28,672 nucleotides of DNA. Origin: CAUZFZ01 sp963579025. GTDB lineage: Bacteria; Planctomycetota; Planctomycetia; Planctomycetales; Planctomycetaceae. The stretch lies in NCBI GenBank assembly GCA_963579025.1, contig CAUZFZ010000140.1, positions 1 to 28,672 on the forward strand, in the 5' to 3' direction. Under the pieces are notes generated by a model. It ran no database searches. It was not told the DNA's origin and worked only from the letters and a program-made list of their open reading frames with translations. A program made the translations under genes and the position numbers. How positions within the stretch are numbered: the first letter of the stretch is position 1; each line of letters opens with the position of its first letter. Below are positions 5,368 through 13,602 of the stretch, piece after piece.

Positions 5368-7314
5368 ATGGGCGATCGGATTCAGAGCACTCTGCTGGAA
5401 CAGTTTGGGTTTGATGAGTTCCGACCGGGGCAGCGCGAGGTGATAGAAAACCTCGTCAGGGGGAAATCCTCGGCTGCTGTGTTTCCGACTGGCGGCGGGA
5501 AGTCGCTTTGCTATCAGTTGCCCGCTTTGCTGTTGCCAGGCATGACTCTGGTTGTGTCGCCGCTGATCGCGCTGATGAAGGACCAGATCGACGCGCTGCA
5601 TGCTCGCGGCATCGCGGCGGCGCGCATGGATTCGACACTGTCGCTGGAGGAATACCGCACGGTCTCGCAACACGTGCGACACGGGGAGTTGAAGCTGCTG
5701 TATGTGGCTCCTGAACGATTCACCAACGAGCGGTTTCGTGGTTTGCTGTCGCAAGTCAATGTCTCTCTGTTTGCCGTCGATGAAGCGCACTGCATCTCAG
5801 AATGGGGACACAACTTCCGGCCGGACTATCTCAAACTTGCACGGTTCGCTCTGGAGTGCCGAGCTGACGCCGTACTGGCACTCACCGCGACAGCGACGCC
5901 GCAGGTCATGACGGACATGTGCCGGTTCTTTGACATCGCGGACGACTGTGCCGTGCGCACGCCGTTCTACCGCTCGAATCTGACATTGCTCAGTCAGGCG
6001 GTCGAGGAAACCGATCGCGACGTCGAACTGCGATCGAAACTGAAGGCTCGACCGGCCGGTCCGACAATCGTGTACGTCACGCTGCAACGTACGGCTGAAG
6101 AAGTTGCCGGCCGACTTGCGCAGCAAGGGCTGTCGGCGCGGGCCTATCATGCCGGGATGGACGACGACGTCCGGGCCGAAGTGCAGGACTGGTTCATGGC
6201 GTCCGATTCAGCCGTCGTCGTGGCCACGATCGCGTTCGGTATGGGGATCGACAAATCCAATATCCGGTACGTCTATCACTACAACATGCCGAAGAGCCTT
6301 GAGAACTACTCGCAGGAAATCGGCCGCGCCGGACGCGATGGAGAACCGGCGACGTGCGAGATGCTGTACTGCCCCGCCGACCTGAACGTGCTCGAGAATT
6401 TCATTCTCGGCGACACTCCGGACCGCGACAGCGTCGCCGGGCTCGTGCGTACGATGTTGCTGGAAGGCGACGAGATCGCGATCAGCCAGTATGCGGTATC
6501 CGGCCTGCATGACATTCGACCGCTGGTGATGAGGACGCTGATTACATATCTCGAACTCGACGGATGGATCGAAGAAACAACGCCGGTCTATTCGACCTAC
6601 CAGTTCATCCCACATCAGTCGTCAGAGCAAATTCTCGCGAACTTCGATGCAGAGCGGCAGGCGTTTCTCTCGTCGGTGTTCAGGCAGGTCACAAAGGCAA
6701 AGAAGTGGTGTTCGATCGATGTCGATCAAGCCGCACGGAAGATCGGCTCAGACCGCGGTCGAATCGTGCGGGCGTTCGATTATCTGGCCGAGCAGGGGCA
6801 GATCGAGCTGAAAGCGACCGGACTGACGCACCGTTATCGCCGCCTGAAACAACTCGCCGATCCCGACGCGTTGACGGCCGACCTGTGCCAACGCATGCGA
6901 CATCGGGAACAGCGGGATCTCGGACGCCTCGCTGAAATCGTCGACTTTGCGACAGGCGACGACTGCCAGGTTTCGCGACTGGGAGCGTATTTCGGCGAGC
7001 CACTCGAATCCGGCTGCGGGCATTGCTCCCGATGTCTCGATGAGTTGCCAGGGCGAACAGCCGAACGAGTCCATCCGGAGATTGACGAGGCGATCTGGCA
7101 GCAGGCGCTGCAGGTCCGGGCGAGTCACAGCACGGCGCTGAATACATCGCAGCGGTTCGCAAAGTTCCTGTGTGGACTCAATTCGCCTCGACTGACGAAA
7201 GCGAAGCTGAATCGCGACGAGCTGTTCGGAGTCTTTGAAAAGATCCCGTTCCAGCTTGTCCGGGATCGGGCCGAGCACGAACCGCTGACGAAACCGGTCG
7301 AGCCCCCGTTCTGA
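5368..7314 (+). CDS. recQ: RecQ-family ATP-dependent DNA helicase
   Basis: 649 aa from the ATG at 5368, chosen over the in-frame ATG at 5320 because GAGG lies 8 bases upstream and the protein then begins at the normal RecQ N-terminus. Motifs: FGFDEFRPGQ (motif 0, 13-22), PTGGGKS (Walker A, 40-46), DEAH at 138-141 followed by the aromatic-rich loop CISEWGHNFRPDY, ALTATAT (motif III), and ATIAFGMGIDKSNIRYVYHY and QEIGRAGRDG (motifs V and VI). The zinc site has Cys533 before AYFGE and Cys550, Cys553 and Cys556. It unwinds DNA 3' to 5' in repair and fork restart. The C-terminal 90 residues do not look like a standard HRDC domain, so this may be a divergent second RecQ rather than the housekeeping one. 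A membrane ATPase gene follows on the same strand after 90 bp. Confidence 0.95.
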   Translation: MGDRIQSTLLEQFGFDEFRPGQREVIENLVRGKSSAAVFPTGGGKSLCYQLPALLLPGMTLVVSPLIALMKDQIDALHARGIAAARMDSTLSLEEYRTVSQHVRHGELKLLYVAPERFTNERFRGLLSQVNVSLFAVDEAHCISEWGHNFRPDYLKLARFALECRADAVLALTATATPQVMTDMCRFFDIADDCAVRTPFYRSNLTLLSQAVEETDRDVELRSKLKARPAGPTIVYVTLQRTAEEVAGRLAQQGLSARAYHAGMDDDVRAEVQDWFMASDSAVVVATIAFGMGIDKSNIRYVYHYNMPKSLENYSQEIGRAGRDGEPATCEMLYCPADLNVLENFILGDTPDRDSVAGLVRTMLLEGDEIAISQYAVSGLHDIRPLVMRTLITYLELDGWIEETTPVYSTYQFIPHQSSEQILANFDAERQAFLSSVFRQVTKAKKWCSIDVDQAARKIGSDRGRIVRAFDYLAEQGQIELKATGLTHRYRRLKQLADPDALTADLCQRMRHREQRDLGRLAEIVDFATGDDCQVSRLGAYFGEPLESGCGHCSRCLDELPGRTAERVHPEIDEAIWQQALQVRASHSTALNTSQRFAKFLCGLNSPRLTKAKLNRDELFGVFEKIPFQLVRDRAEHEPLTKPVEPPF

Positions 7315-7404
7315 CAGGCCGACGGATCATGGTGAAGCACCCGGAATCTGGAGTCGTGCATCTCCTGACATCGGCACCTACAGTGCCCGCTCGTTCGAGG
7401 GTTC

Positions 7405-8910
7405 ATGCACTTTGATCCGGCAGGACTGATGAAGATTGAGCAGTTTCTGAGTCACCACGGGGTTACGAGCAATCCGTTCGGGCAGGAGGATGCGAGTATT
7501 GATCCGGTCTTTCGTGAGCACTGCATCGACGGGATTCGGCATCCGGCGTGGGACAAGATTATGGGGAGCCCGCGTCATCCGGCGACGTCGGTCGTGTTTG
7601 GTGAGAAGGGCAGTGGGAAGACCGCCATTCGTCTGCAGATCGCCAGAGAACTCGAGCAGTTCAACAGCAGCGTGGAGTCGGGACGCTGCTTCATTATCGA
7701 ATACGATGAGTTCAACCCGTTCTTGGACTGCTACAGCGAATGCCTCTCGCAGCGGGTTCGAAATTCGGACAAGCCGCTGGCTCAATGGCGGCTGTGCGAT
7801 CACATCGATGCGATGCTCTCGCTGGGTGTGACACGCCTGGTTGATCGCGTCGTTGAGAATCCGAAAGACGTCAGTGATGGGCTCTCGCGCAAAGCGATCT
7901 GTGGCATTGACCTGATGGGCCGTCGGAATCTGCTGCTGCTCGCGGCGTTCTATGACTTCTCTCGTGACGCGCCGCGCTTTCAGCGCTGGAATCAGTTGCG
8001 TAAATCGCTGAAGTACTTTTCGTTCAAGTCTGAATGGCAGCGGGCTCTGGGAGTCCTTGTCAGCGTCCTGATGATCGTTCTGGTGTTTAACGCGCCGGTG
8101 CGTGACTTTCTGGGCTGGGGTCTGCTGGTCATACCTCTGCTGTCATGGGGACCGTGGGCGTGGAAGTGGATCCGACATCAGTTCCTGAGTCGCCGGATCA
8201 CGCGTCACATCCGCATCATCAATCACATCCCGGCGATCCTGCGACGCACACTTGGCCGATTCGACCCGGAACACCTGGACGGTCAGCCGTATCCCGTGAA
8301 AGACGGCGGCGACGATCGATACGAACTGCTGCGTCGTTTTCAGGGAATTCTCGGGTCGCTGGGGTACGACCACATTGTTGTGATCGTCGACCGCGTCGAT
8401 GAACCGCATCTGATTAACGGCTCCCCGGAACGTATGCGCGACTTTCTGTGGCCCTTGCTGGACAACAAGTTTCTGAAGCAGGAGGGACTTGCGCTGAAGC
8501 TGCTGCTGCCCAGCGACGTCGGCGCGTTTGTCGATCGCGAGGAACGCGAGTTCTACGACCGGTCCCGGCTGGACAAGCAGAATCTGATCCGCTTTCTCGA
8601 ATGGACCGGTGAGTCGCTGTATGACCTGGCGACCGATCGGTTATCCGCCTGTTCGGATTCGGAATCGACAGTGTCGGTGAAGCAGTTGTTTGACGAGTCG
8701 GTGACTGAGCAGGAATTGATTGGCGCGTTCTCGCGGCTGCGTGTTCCGCGGCATCTGTTCAAGTTCCTGCATCGGCTGCTGATCGAGCACTGCACGCGTC
8801 ACACCGACGACAGTCCGCAGTGGACGATCTCTCAGGACACGATGCGTACCAATCTCTCGCAGTACACACGCGATCTGGATGCATTTCTGCAAGGGACCGG
8901 GACCGGGTAG
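7405..8910 (+). CDS. Membrane-anchored P-loop ATPase (KAP/AAA-like)
   Basis: 501 aa. Walker A GEKGSGKT lies at 66-73 after an N-terminal segment SNPFG, as in ExeA/KAP-like ATPases. Walker B-like VVIVDRVDEP is at 325-334, unusually far from Walker A. The ATPase region is split by an insert with two hydrophobic helices, about 215-230 (LGVLVSVLMIVLVFNA) and 237-251 (WGLLVIPLLSWGPWA), followed by a basic stretch. This resembles the membrane hairpin of KAP NTPases, which would place the catalytic parts on the cytoplasmic face. The C-terminal third has a helical arginine-rich region. The start could also be the ATG at 7429, which has AGGA 6 bases upstream. The function is unknown. Proximity to recQ hints at a DNA-linked or defence role but does not show it. 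Confidence 0.75.
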   Translation: MHFDPAGLMKIEQFLSHHGVTSNPFGQEDASIDPVFREHCIDGIRHPAWDKIMGSPRHPATSVVFGEKGSGKTAIRLQIARELEQFNSSVESGRCFIIEYDEFNPFLDCYSECLSQRVRNSDKPLAQWRLCDHIDAMLSLGVTRLVDRVVENPKDVSDGLSRKAICGIDLMGRRNLLLLAAFYDFSRDAPRFQRWNQLRKSLKYFSFKSEWQRALGVLVSVLMIVLVFNAPVRDFLGWGLLVIPLLSWGPWAWKWIRHQFLSRRITRHIRIINHIPAILRRTLGRFDPEHLDGQPYPVKDGGDDRYELLRRFQGILGSLGYDHIVVIVDRVDEPHLINGSPERMRDFLWPLLDNKFLKQEGLALKLLLPSDVGAFVDREEREFYDRSRLDKQNLIRFLEWTGESLYDLATDRLSACSDSESTVSVKQLFDESVTEQELIGAFSRLRVPRHLFKFLHRLLIEHCTRHTDDSPQWTISQDTMRTNLSQYTRDLDAFLQGTGTG

Positions 8911-8915
8911 CGCTC

Positions 8916-9062
8916 TGGAGTGCGACGATGCATCGTCGCTTTCCACCGCGACGGAGTCGCTTTTCGTTCGTCGTGAGATCGGCTGAGTTTACCCGGCTGG
9001 TATGGAAAGTGGCTTCGCCACAAATCGAAAAATGGAAAGCGGGGATGCATCCCCGCACTCCA
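8916..9062. repeat. Cassette of four palindromes between convergent genes
   Basis: The outer units 8916-8945 (TGGAGTGCG, palindromic core, CGCTTTCCA) and 9033-9062 (TGGAAAGCG, different palindromic core, CGCACTCCA) are inverted copies of each other. Their cores differ (ACGATGCATCGT against GGGATGCATCCC), but both remain perfectly self-complementary. Two inner hairpins, GCGAC-GGA-GTCGC (8948-8960) and GTGGC-TTC-GCCAC (9009-9021), also keep pairing. The element fills the space between two convergent genes and could act as a two-way terminator or a BIME-like repeat. Compensated stems indicate selection on structure. Confidence 0.75.
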
Positions 9063-9072
9063 GAATGGGCTC

Positions 9073-10281
9073 TCAAGAGTCCGACCCCGTGGTCGCGGTT
9101 CGCCAGTCGTCGGCAGACAAGGGTCGGCCGAAGTGGTAGCCCTGTGCGAATTCGAAGCCCAGGTCCAGGCAGGCGTCGGCTTCGTCCTTTGATTCAACGC
9201 CCTCCGCCAGCGGGGCAATGCCGAATTCCCGCACCATCGACACCAGTGTGAGGACCATCTGCCGGCGTTTGATTGACGCCTTATGGATGTTTCGGACGAG
9301 AGAGATATCGAATTTCAGCACGTCCGGCGGCACCTCGACCAGGTCGAGCATCCGTGCCTGTCCGGCGCCGAAATCGTCATAGGCAAGATGAATGTCCAGG
9401 TCGATCAGTCGCGATCTCAGCTCAGCCATATTATGCAGATCAGTGACAGCCGTCTCGTGGATTTCCAGGCACAGTGGCTGGTCCGGTATTGTGCCGCGTA
9501 GCTGTTCGAGTGATTCAAAGAGCTCGTTCCCCTCCTGTTCGACGGCATGCGTATTCAGAAACAGCCGTCGTCCACCAGGCAAACCCTGGCCCTGCAAGGC
9601 ACCGATAGTGCGACAGGCCTCACTCAGGTCCCGCTCACGGCCGAGATGTTCTGCTGTTTCGAACATTTCATACGGCGTGGGAAACTCGGGATGCGAGCTG
9701 CGAGCGAGAACTTCGTAGGCGACCGTTGACGCGTTCTGCAACGTCACGATGGGCTGATAGAACGGGACCAGTCCCGTGCCATGCACAAGAGAATCGAATC
9801 CTGTGAGGCGGGAAGTCAGATCAAGCGGACTCCAGTCCATCGTTCCCAGCGCGACCTCTTCGACACGGCACTGAATACGGAACTCGACTCCGCCCAGATG
9901 GACGACGTCTCCTTCGTGGAGTGGCGTGTCTGAATCGATTCGGCGGCCATTGACGAATGTGCCGTTCTTACTTTGCATGTCACGCAGAAACAGAGCATCG
10001 GCGATTGTGACAAATTGGGCGTGCAGCCCCGAGACCGTGCGCCAGGAAAGGCGCAGATCGCAGCTGGAGTCGCGTCCGGCGACAAACCGACCCTGGCCGA
10101 TTGGTATCTCGCGCACGCGTTCACCGCTGGAAACGGCACCGCACAGATACCATTCCCGCGTTTCAAGGCTCGACGCTTTCGAGCGATCGATGTCAATACT
10201 AATTGGCATCGGAAATGCCCCGCCTGACATGGGAAAAACACACATTGGCTCCGAAGCGCGAATGTGACCGTCATTCAACAT
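9073..10281 (-). CDS. FHA-EAL protein: phosphothreonine-sensing c-di-GMP phosphodiesterase
   Basis: 402 aa. The FHA domain spans about residues 50-140 with GRDSSCDLRLSWRTVSGLHA and SKNGTFVNGR, the residues that bind phosphothreonine peptides. The EAL domain spans about 165-395: EVLAR in place of EALLR, Asn in FLNTHA, LEIHE, DDFGAGQARM with both acidic residues, VLKFD with Lys, and LAEGVES. All metal and catalytic positions I can check are present, so it is probably an active phosphodiesterase hydrolysing cyclic di-GMP to pGpG. FHA fused to EAL would let a Ser/Thr kinase set c-di-GMP level or location. No membrane segment is seen. The first ATG (10281) has a weak ribosome site; the ATG at 10209 (MPISIDIDRS) with GGCGGGG upstream is an alternative start and keeps both domains. 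Confidence 0.88.
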   Translation of the reverse strand: MLNDGHIRASEPMCVFPMSGGAFPMPISIDIDRSKASSLETREWYLCGAVSSGERVREIPIGQGRFVAGRDSSCDLRLSWRTVSGLHAQFVTIADALFLRDMQSKNGTFVNGRRIDSDTPLHEGDVVHLGGVEFRIQCRVEEVALGTMDWSPLDLTSRLTGFDSLVHGTGLVPFYQPIVTLQNASTVAYEVLARSSHPEFPTPYEMFETAEHLGRERDLSEACRTIGALQGQGLPGGRRLFLNTHAVEQEGNELFESLEQLRGTIPDQPLCLEIHETAVTDLHNMAELRSRLIDLDIHLAYDDFGAGQARMLDLVEVPPDVLKFDISLVRNIHKASIKRRQMVLTLVSMVREFGIAPLAEGVESKDEADACLDLGFEFAQGYHFGRPLSADDWRTATTGSDS

Positions 10282-10597
10282 AGGTCAGGTATGTGAGCGG
10301 TCAAATTTGAATCGCCTGGCGTACGAGTTTTCACTCGCCGGAAAACCGCCCAGAACTTCCTGCCGAAGGTGGCCGACCGATTCCGCGGTTATTCGGGTAA
10401 ATGTGCGAATTCACGGACAGCGGATTCGGCGGATTGAATGCGGCTACCACGCGGCATAGAATCGCTTCGGACTGAGTGGATCAGGCCAGATCGCTGGCAT
10501 GGATGCTTTCTGACATGCCGGGCACGATCGGCCGGCCGATGCCAGCGCTCGTTGCAGGTATCGTTGATTCATCCGCTGAGAGGCTGCTGGTTTGACC
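10282..10597. other. Divergent intergenic region, no gene seen
   Basis: 316 bp between the divergent FHA-EAL and DUF1080 genes. It must hold promoters for both. I saw no convincing -35/-10 pair, palindrome or small ORF. Confidence 0.5.
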
Positions 10598-11293
10598 ATG
10601 TTCGCTTACGGTGATCCCGCTGACAGCCAATGGACGCGCCGCGATTTCTGTCGTGCCGGAGCCAGCGCTGCCGGTCTGGTGATGGCGAGCGGATTGCCGC
10701 TGCAGGCGGATGAAACGAAGCCCGAAATGCTTTTTGTCCCCGAAGAATTCCCCAAAGGCTGGGTCCACTTCAGTGCCGAAGAGGGGCACAAACTGGAAGA
10801 GACCTGGAAGGTGGGCCGGGACGAACAGACAGGCGACTCGTTCCTGCGTTGCCTCGGTAAGCCATTCGGCTACATCCGCACGGATGCCGAGTTCGACAAT
10901 TACGAATTCGGTCTACAGTGGCGGTATGTGGATGACCCGAACGGCAACAGCGGCATCCTGCTGCACACCAGCAAGGACAAGGATCGCATCTGGCCCAAGT
11001 CGATTCAGATCCAGCTTCATCGGCCAAAGGCAGGCAGCGTATTCCCCAGTGGAGAGGCTGAAGCGGACAACCGACTTGATGTGAAGGACTTGGAGCTGCC
11101 ACTCAAGGAATGGAACACCTGCGTGGTGGCTTGCGTCGATGGACGCATCAGCCTGACGATCAACGACAGGAAGATCGGTGAAGTGACCGGCTGTGTGCCC
11201 AGCAAAGGCGCGATCGCTTTGCAGAGCGAAGGGGCTGAGATTCACTTCCAGAAGCTCTGGATTCGCCGCGCGAACCCGCCCGTCAGTTCATAG
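10598..11293 (+). CDS. DUF1080 / 3-keto-disaccharide hydrolase-like secreted protein
   Basis: 231 aa from the ATG. A TTG at 10592 has GAGAGG at better spacing and would add two residues. A Tat-type leader is visible: TRRDFCRAGASAAGLVMASG followed by LPLQA. The mature part is a concanavalin-like beta sandwich of the DUF1080 family: GWVHFS, a region ending FLRCLGKPFGYIRTDAEFDN, EFGLQWRY, NSGILLHTS, WPKSIQIQLH and a final GAIALQSEGAEIHFQKLWIR. This family is greatly expanded in planctomycetes; some members hydrolyse 3-keto-glycosides, others bind glycans. Export through Tat suggests periplasmic folding with a cofactor or fast folding. It stands alone between two oppositely transcribed genes. Confidence 0.85.
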   Translation: MFAYGDPADSQWTRRDFCRAGASAAGLVMASGLPLQADETKPEMLFVPEEFPKGWVHFSAEEGHKLEETWKVGRDEQTGDSFLRCLGKPFGYIRTDAEFDNYEFGLQWRYVDDPNGNSGILLHTSKDKDRIWPKSIQIQLHRPKAGSVFPSGEAEADNRLDVKDLELPLKEWNTCVVACVDGRISLTINDRKIGEVTGCVPSKGAIALQSEGAEIHFQKLWIRRANPPVSS

Positions 11294-11334
11294 TGTCCAT
11301 TTGCCGGACGCTGCGGGTTGGACGTCCAGCTCAC

Positions 11335-13125
11335 TCAGTCAAGCGTGACTTCCAGCAATCGGCCGCGACGCGTTTGACGATCCGATCCAGCCACGAACAA
11401 TCGCTGCGGGTCTCCCGGCACAAACGCGACGCCAGTGGTGATCACGTTCGGCACATGGTGTCGCTGTGACACGGTTCCATCCCGGTCGATGACCTCGACA
11501 TGCTGAGTTCCACCGTGTGCGACATAGACTCGGCCGAGTTTGTCGAGTGCCAGCGAGTGCGCGAATCCATCCGGCGCGTCCGATGTTTTCTTTGGCAGTC
11601 GGGCCAGCACGCGACTCGTTCCCAGTTTGCCCGGTGCCAGCACCGGGAATTCGATCACGCGATTCCGCTGACTTTCGGCAACCAGAAGTCGCGACCCGTC
11701 TGACGACAGAGCCAGACCCTCAGGAGAGGCCAGATTCCGGGCCAGCGTCTGCGTCTCTCCTTCGGGACTGATGTAGTGCAGGCTTCCGATCGGATTGCGG
11801 ATGCGGGCGTATCCGGGGTCGGTGAAGTACAGACCGCCGTGGCCATCATCCACGACGTGTGACGGTGACCGCAGGAACGAGTCTTCACTGCGGCTCGCAA
11901 TCTCTTCCACCATCTCGCCATCCGCATTCAATCGGACAACCGCTCGCTGCCCGGCGAGGCAGACGACATGCGATCCATCGGGCAGAATGATGTGACCGCG
12001 CGGAGCACGCAGGCGCGCCCAGATGCGAGACTGGCCATCCGGCTGAACCAGCAGAATGGCGTCCCGTTGCGAGAGGTACGCATTGCCCTGGGCATCGGCG
12101 GTGACGTGGAACACGGGCAGCCGCTGATCGCTGATCAGGCGTGTGTTCGTCCCGACAACGGGTTCGTTGCCAGGCAATTCACTTGTCACGACTTCCGGTT
12201 TCTCGATCGCAGCGAATTGATCTTCCTCGACCGTTGGCGTGGAGACAGTGGGTGTTGCTTCCAAACCGTTGCCTGTGGTTTCCTTTTCCGTGATGACGTC
12301 GCCCGTTGTGCCGCGTTCTTCGACAGCAGGACCATCTGTGATGACCGGTGTGGTCACGGCCTTGACGGGGTCAGCGGTCTCCGTATCCGTGGAAGTTTCG
12401 ATGTCACGCTCGGATGGTGATTCGGCGACCGCTGCGGCCTCGGCAGGCTCCGGCAGGTCAATCTGTGGAACCGGAACGACCGAAGTTTCCACAGGCGTGT
12501 TCGAAGTCCGAGCGGCCTCTAGCACGATTCTGTCCAGTGCTCGCGGTGTTCCTTGAATGGAGGATACTGTCGGTGCCGTGACGGTTGCCGCTTCCGTCGA
12601 ATCCACCGGCGCCTCGAAAACATCGCCAGCATCAACCGTCTCATCGGTCCGCTGGACGGATTCGGGTTTGACTGAAGCCGTCGGGACGGACGGTGTTCCT
12701 GCGGTGTCATTCGTCGATTCTTCGAATGTTGCGTCAGGAGTCACCGTGCGAGACGTCTTTGCCGCGACTGTGTTATCGGATTCCGTCCTCACGGGTTCGT
12801 CGTCACTGTCACCCGGACTGTCACTGTCACCCGTACTGGTTGTCTGGTTTCGCGATACGGGCTCTGTGGGAGGCACCACTACGGGATTGACTGGCTCGGG
12901 GCTGAGATTCGGCTGCGGTGCGTCTGCGAACGGCTCGGTCGAATCTGCGACAGTTCGGTCTGCTTCAGGCACGACCAGCGGCGCTGGCGTCGTCGCCGGT
13001 GACTCCGGCGTGTAGGACCGCACTGCTCCTGAGTCTGTCTGGCATCCAGCAACTCCAGCCAGCAGGAAAGTACCAGTCACCACACAGGTGCGAGATTGCT
13101 TCAACCAGCGACGGAACTCCATCAT
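11335..13125 (-). CDS. Lipoprotein with Thr/Pro/Glu-rich stalk and SMP-30/NHL-like propeller
   Basis: 596 aa from the ATG at 13125, 8 bases after GAGGAG; a GTG one codon upstream is less likely. Basic residues and a hydrophobic stretch lead to the lipobox LAGVAGC, so the Cys should be lipidated and the protein anchored in a membrane. Residues about 30-320 are a low-complexity stalk rich in Thr, Val, Pro, Glu and Ser. The C-terminal 265 residues form a beta-propeller of the gluconolactonase/SMP-30 type: AQGNAYLSQRDAILLVQPDG, a ...VVDDGHGGLYFTDPGYARIR segment, LASPEGLALSSDG, RLLVAESQRNRVIEFP and KLGRVYVAHGGTQHVEVIDR. It may read a ligand or act as a lactonase held away from the membrane by the stalk. 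The substrate is unknown. Confidence 0.8.
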   Translation of the reverse strand: MMEFRRWLKQSRTCVVTGTFLLAGVAGCQTDSGAVRSYTPESPATTPAPLVVPEADRTVADSTEPFADAPQPNLSPEPVNPVVVPPTEPVSRNQTTSTGDSDSPGDSDDEPVRTESDNTVAAKTSRTVTPDATFEESTNDTAGTPSVPTASVKPESVQRTDETVDAGDVFEAPVDSTEAATVTAPTVSSIQGTPRALDRIVLEAARTSNTPVETSVVPVPQIDLPEPAEAAAVAESPSERDIETSTDTETADPVKAVTTPVITDGPAVEERGTTGDVITEKETTGNGLEATPTVSTPTVEEDQFAAIEKPEVVTSELPGNEPVVGTNTRLISDQRLPVFHVTADAQGNAYLSQRDAILLVQPDGQSRIWARLRAPRGHIILPDGSHVVCLAGQRAVVRLNADGEMVEEIASRSEDSFLRSPSHVVDDGHGGLYFTDPGYARIRNPIGSLHYISPEGETQTLARNLASPEGLALSSDGSRLLVAESQRNRVIEFPVLAPGKLGTSRVLARLPKKTSDAPDGFAHSLALDKLGRVYVAHGGTQHVEVIDRDGTVSQRHHVPNVITTGVAFVPGDPQRLFVAGSDRQTRRGRLLEVTLD

Positions 13126-13602
13126 CACACATACTCCTCAGAGTCGGCAGAATCTCCGATGCGAAATCCACAGACCCACGTCCGGGGCCTGGCGGTGACA
13201 GGCTTCGTGCGCCGGTCACCTACCGAGTTTCGGCACATGTCAAGTAGATAGTTCGTTCGTTCTGCCCGTGTGTGAGTGGTTCTCCCTCCAGCCGTGCGGT
13301 CCTGATCACAACAGCACATGAGACGGAACTGTCGATCAATCTTCACGAGCGTGACATGCGAGTCGTTCGGCGCGATGCGATTATCCCGGATGGCACAACC
13401 ACGACTTGTTTACCGCGCCCGGCAGTTGAGAATTTACCAACGCCCCCGACTTTACGTCGGGGGTTCTCGCGTCTTTACACTACCGATTGCGTAGTGCAGA
13501 AACGCGAGAACCCCTGAGATAAACTCAGGGGCGGTAAATTCTCATCTACCGCACGCCTTGTGGAGCCCGGCAGTCACCAGCCACGCGATCGCCTTATCAC
13601 AG
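13126..13602. other. Intergenic region holding a cloverleaf-like palindromic element
   Basis: About 480 bp upstream of the lipoprotein gene and downstream of the SGNH hydrolase gene. Besides the element at 13428-13543 there is only a weak 6-bp inverted repeat (GGTGAC/GTCACC near 13192-13220). No credible ORF was seen. Confidence 0.5.
13428..13543. repeat. 116-bp cloverleaf-like nested palindrome (mobile or structured-RNA element)
   Basis: Five complementary arms nest exactly. The outer stem is GAGAATTTACC (13428-13438) with GGTAAATTCTC (13533-13543). Hairpin A is CCCCCGAC-TTTAC-GTCGGGGG (13443-13463). The middle stem is GGTTCTCGCGT (13462-13472) with ACGCGAGAACC (13502-13512). The apical hairpin is CACTAC-CGATTGC-GTAGTG (13478-13496). 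Hairpin B is CCCCTGAG-ATAAA-CTCAGGGG (13511-13531). Hairpins A and B sit symmetrically but differ in sequence. Either DNA strand could extrude as a cruciform or the transcript could fold. It could be a non-autonomous IS200/IS605-like or REP-like element. Confidence 0.8.

Noticed and set aside
13428..13543. tRNA or simple terminator
   Set aside because: No acceptor, anticodon or T-loop consensus. Five nested stems over 116 bp exceed a terminator and no T-run follows.
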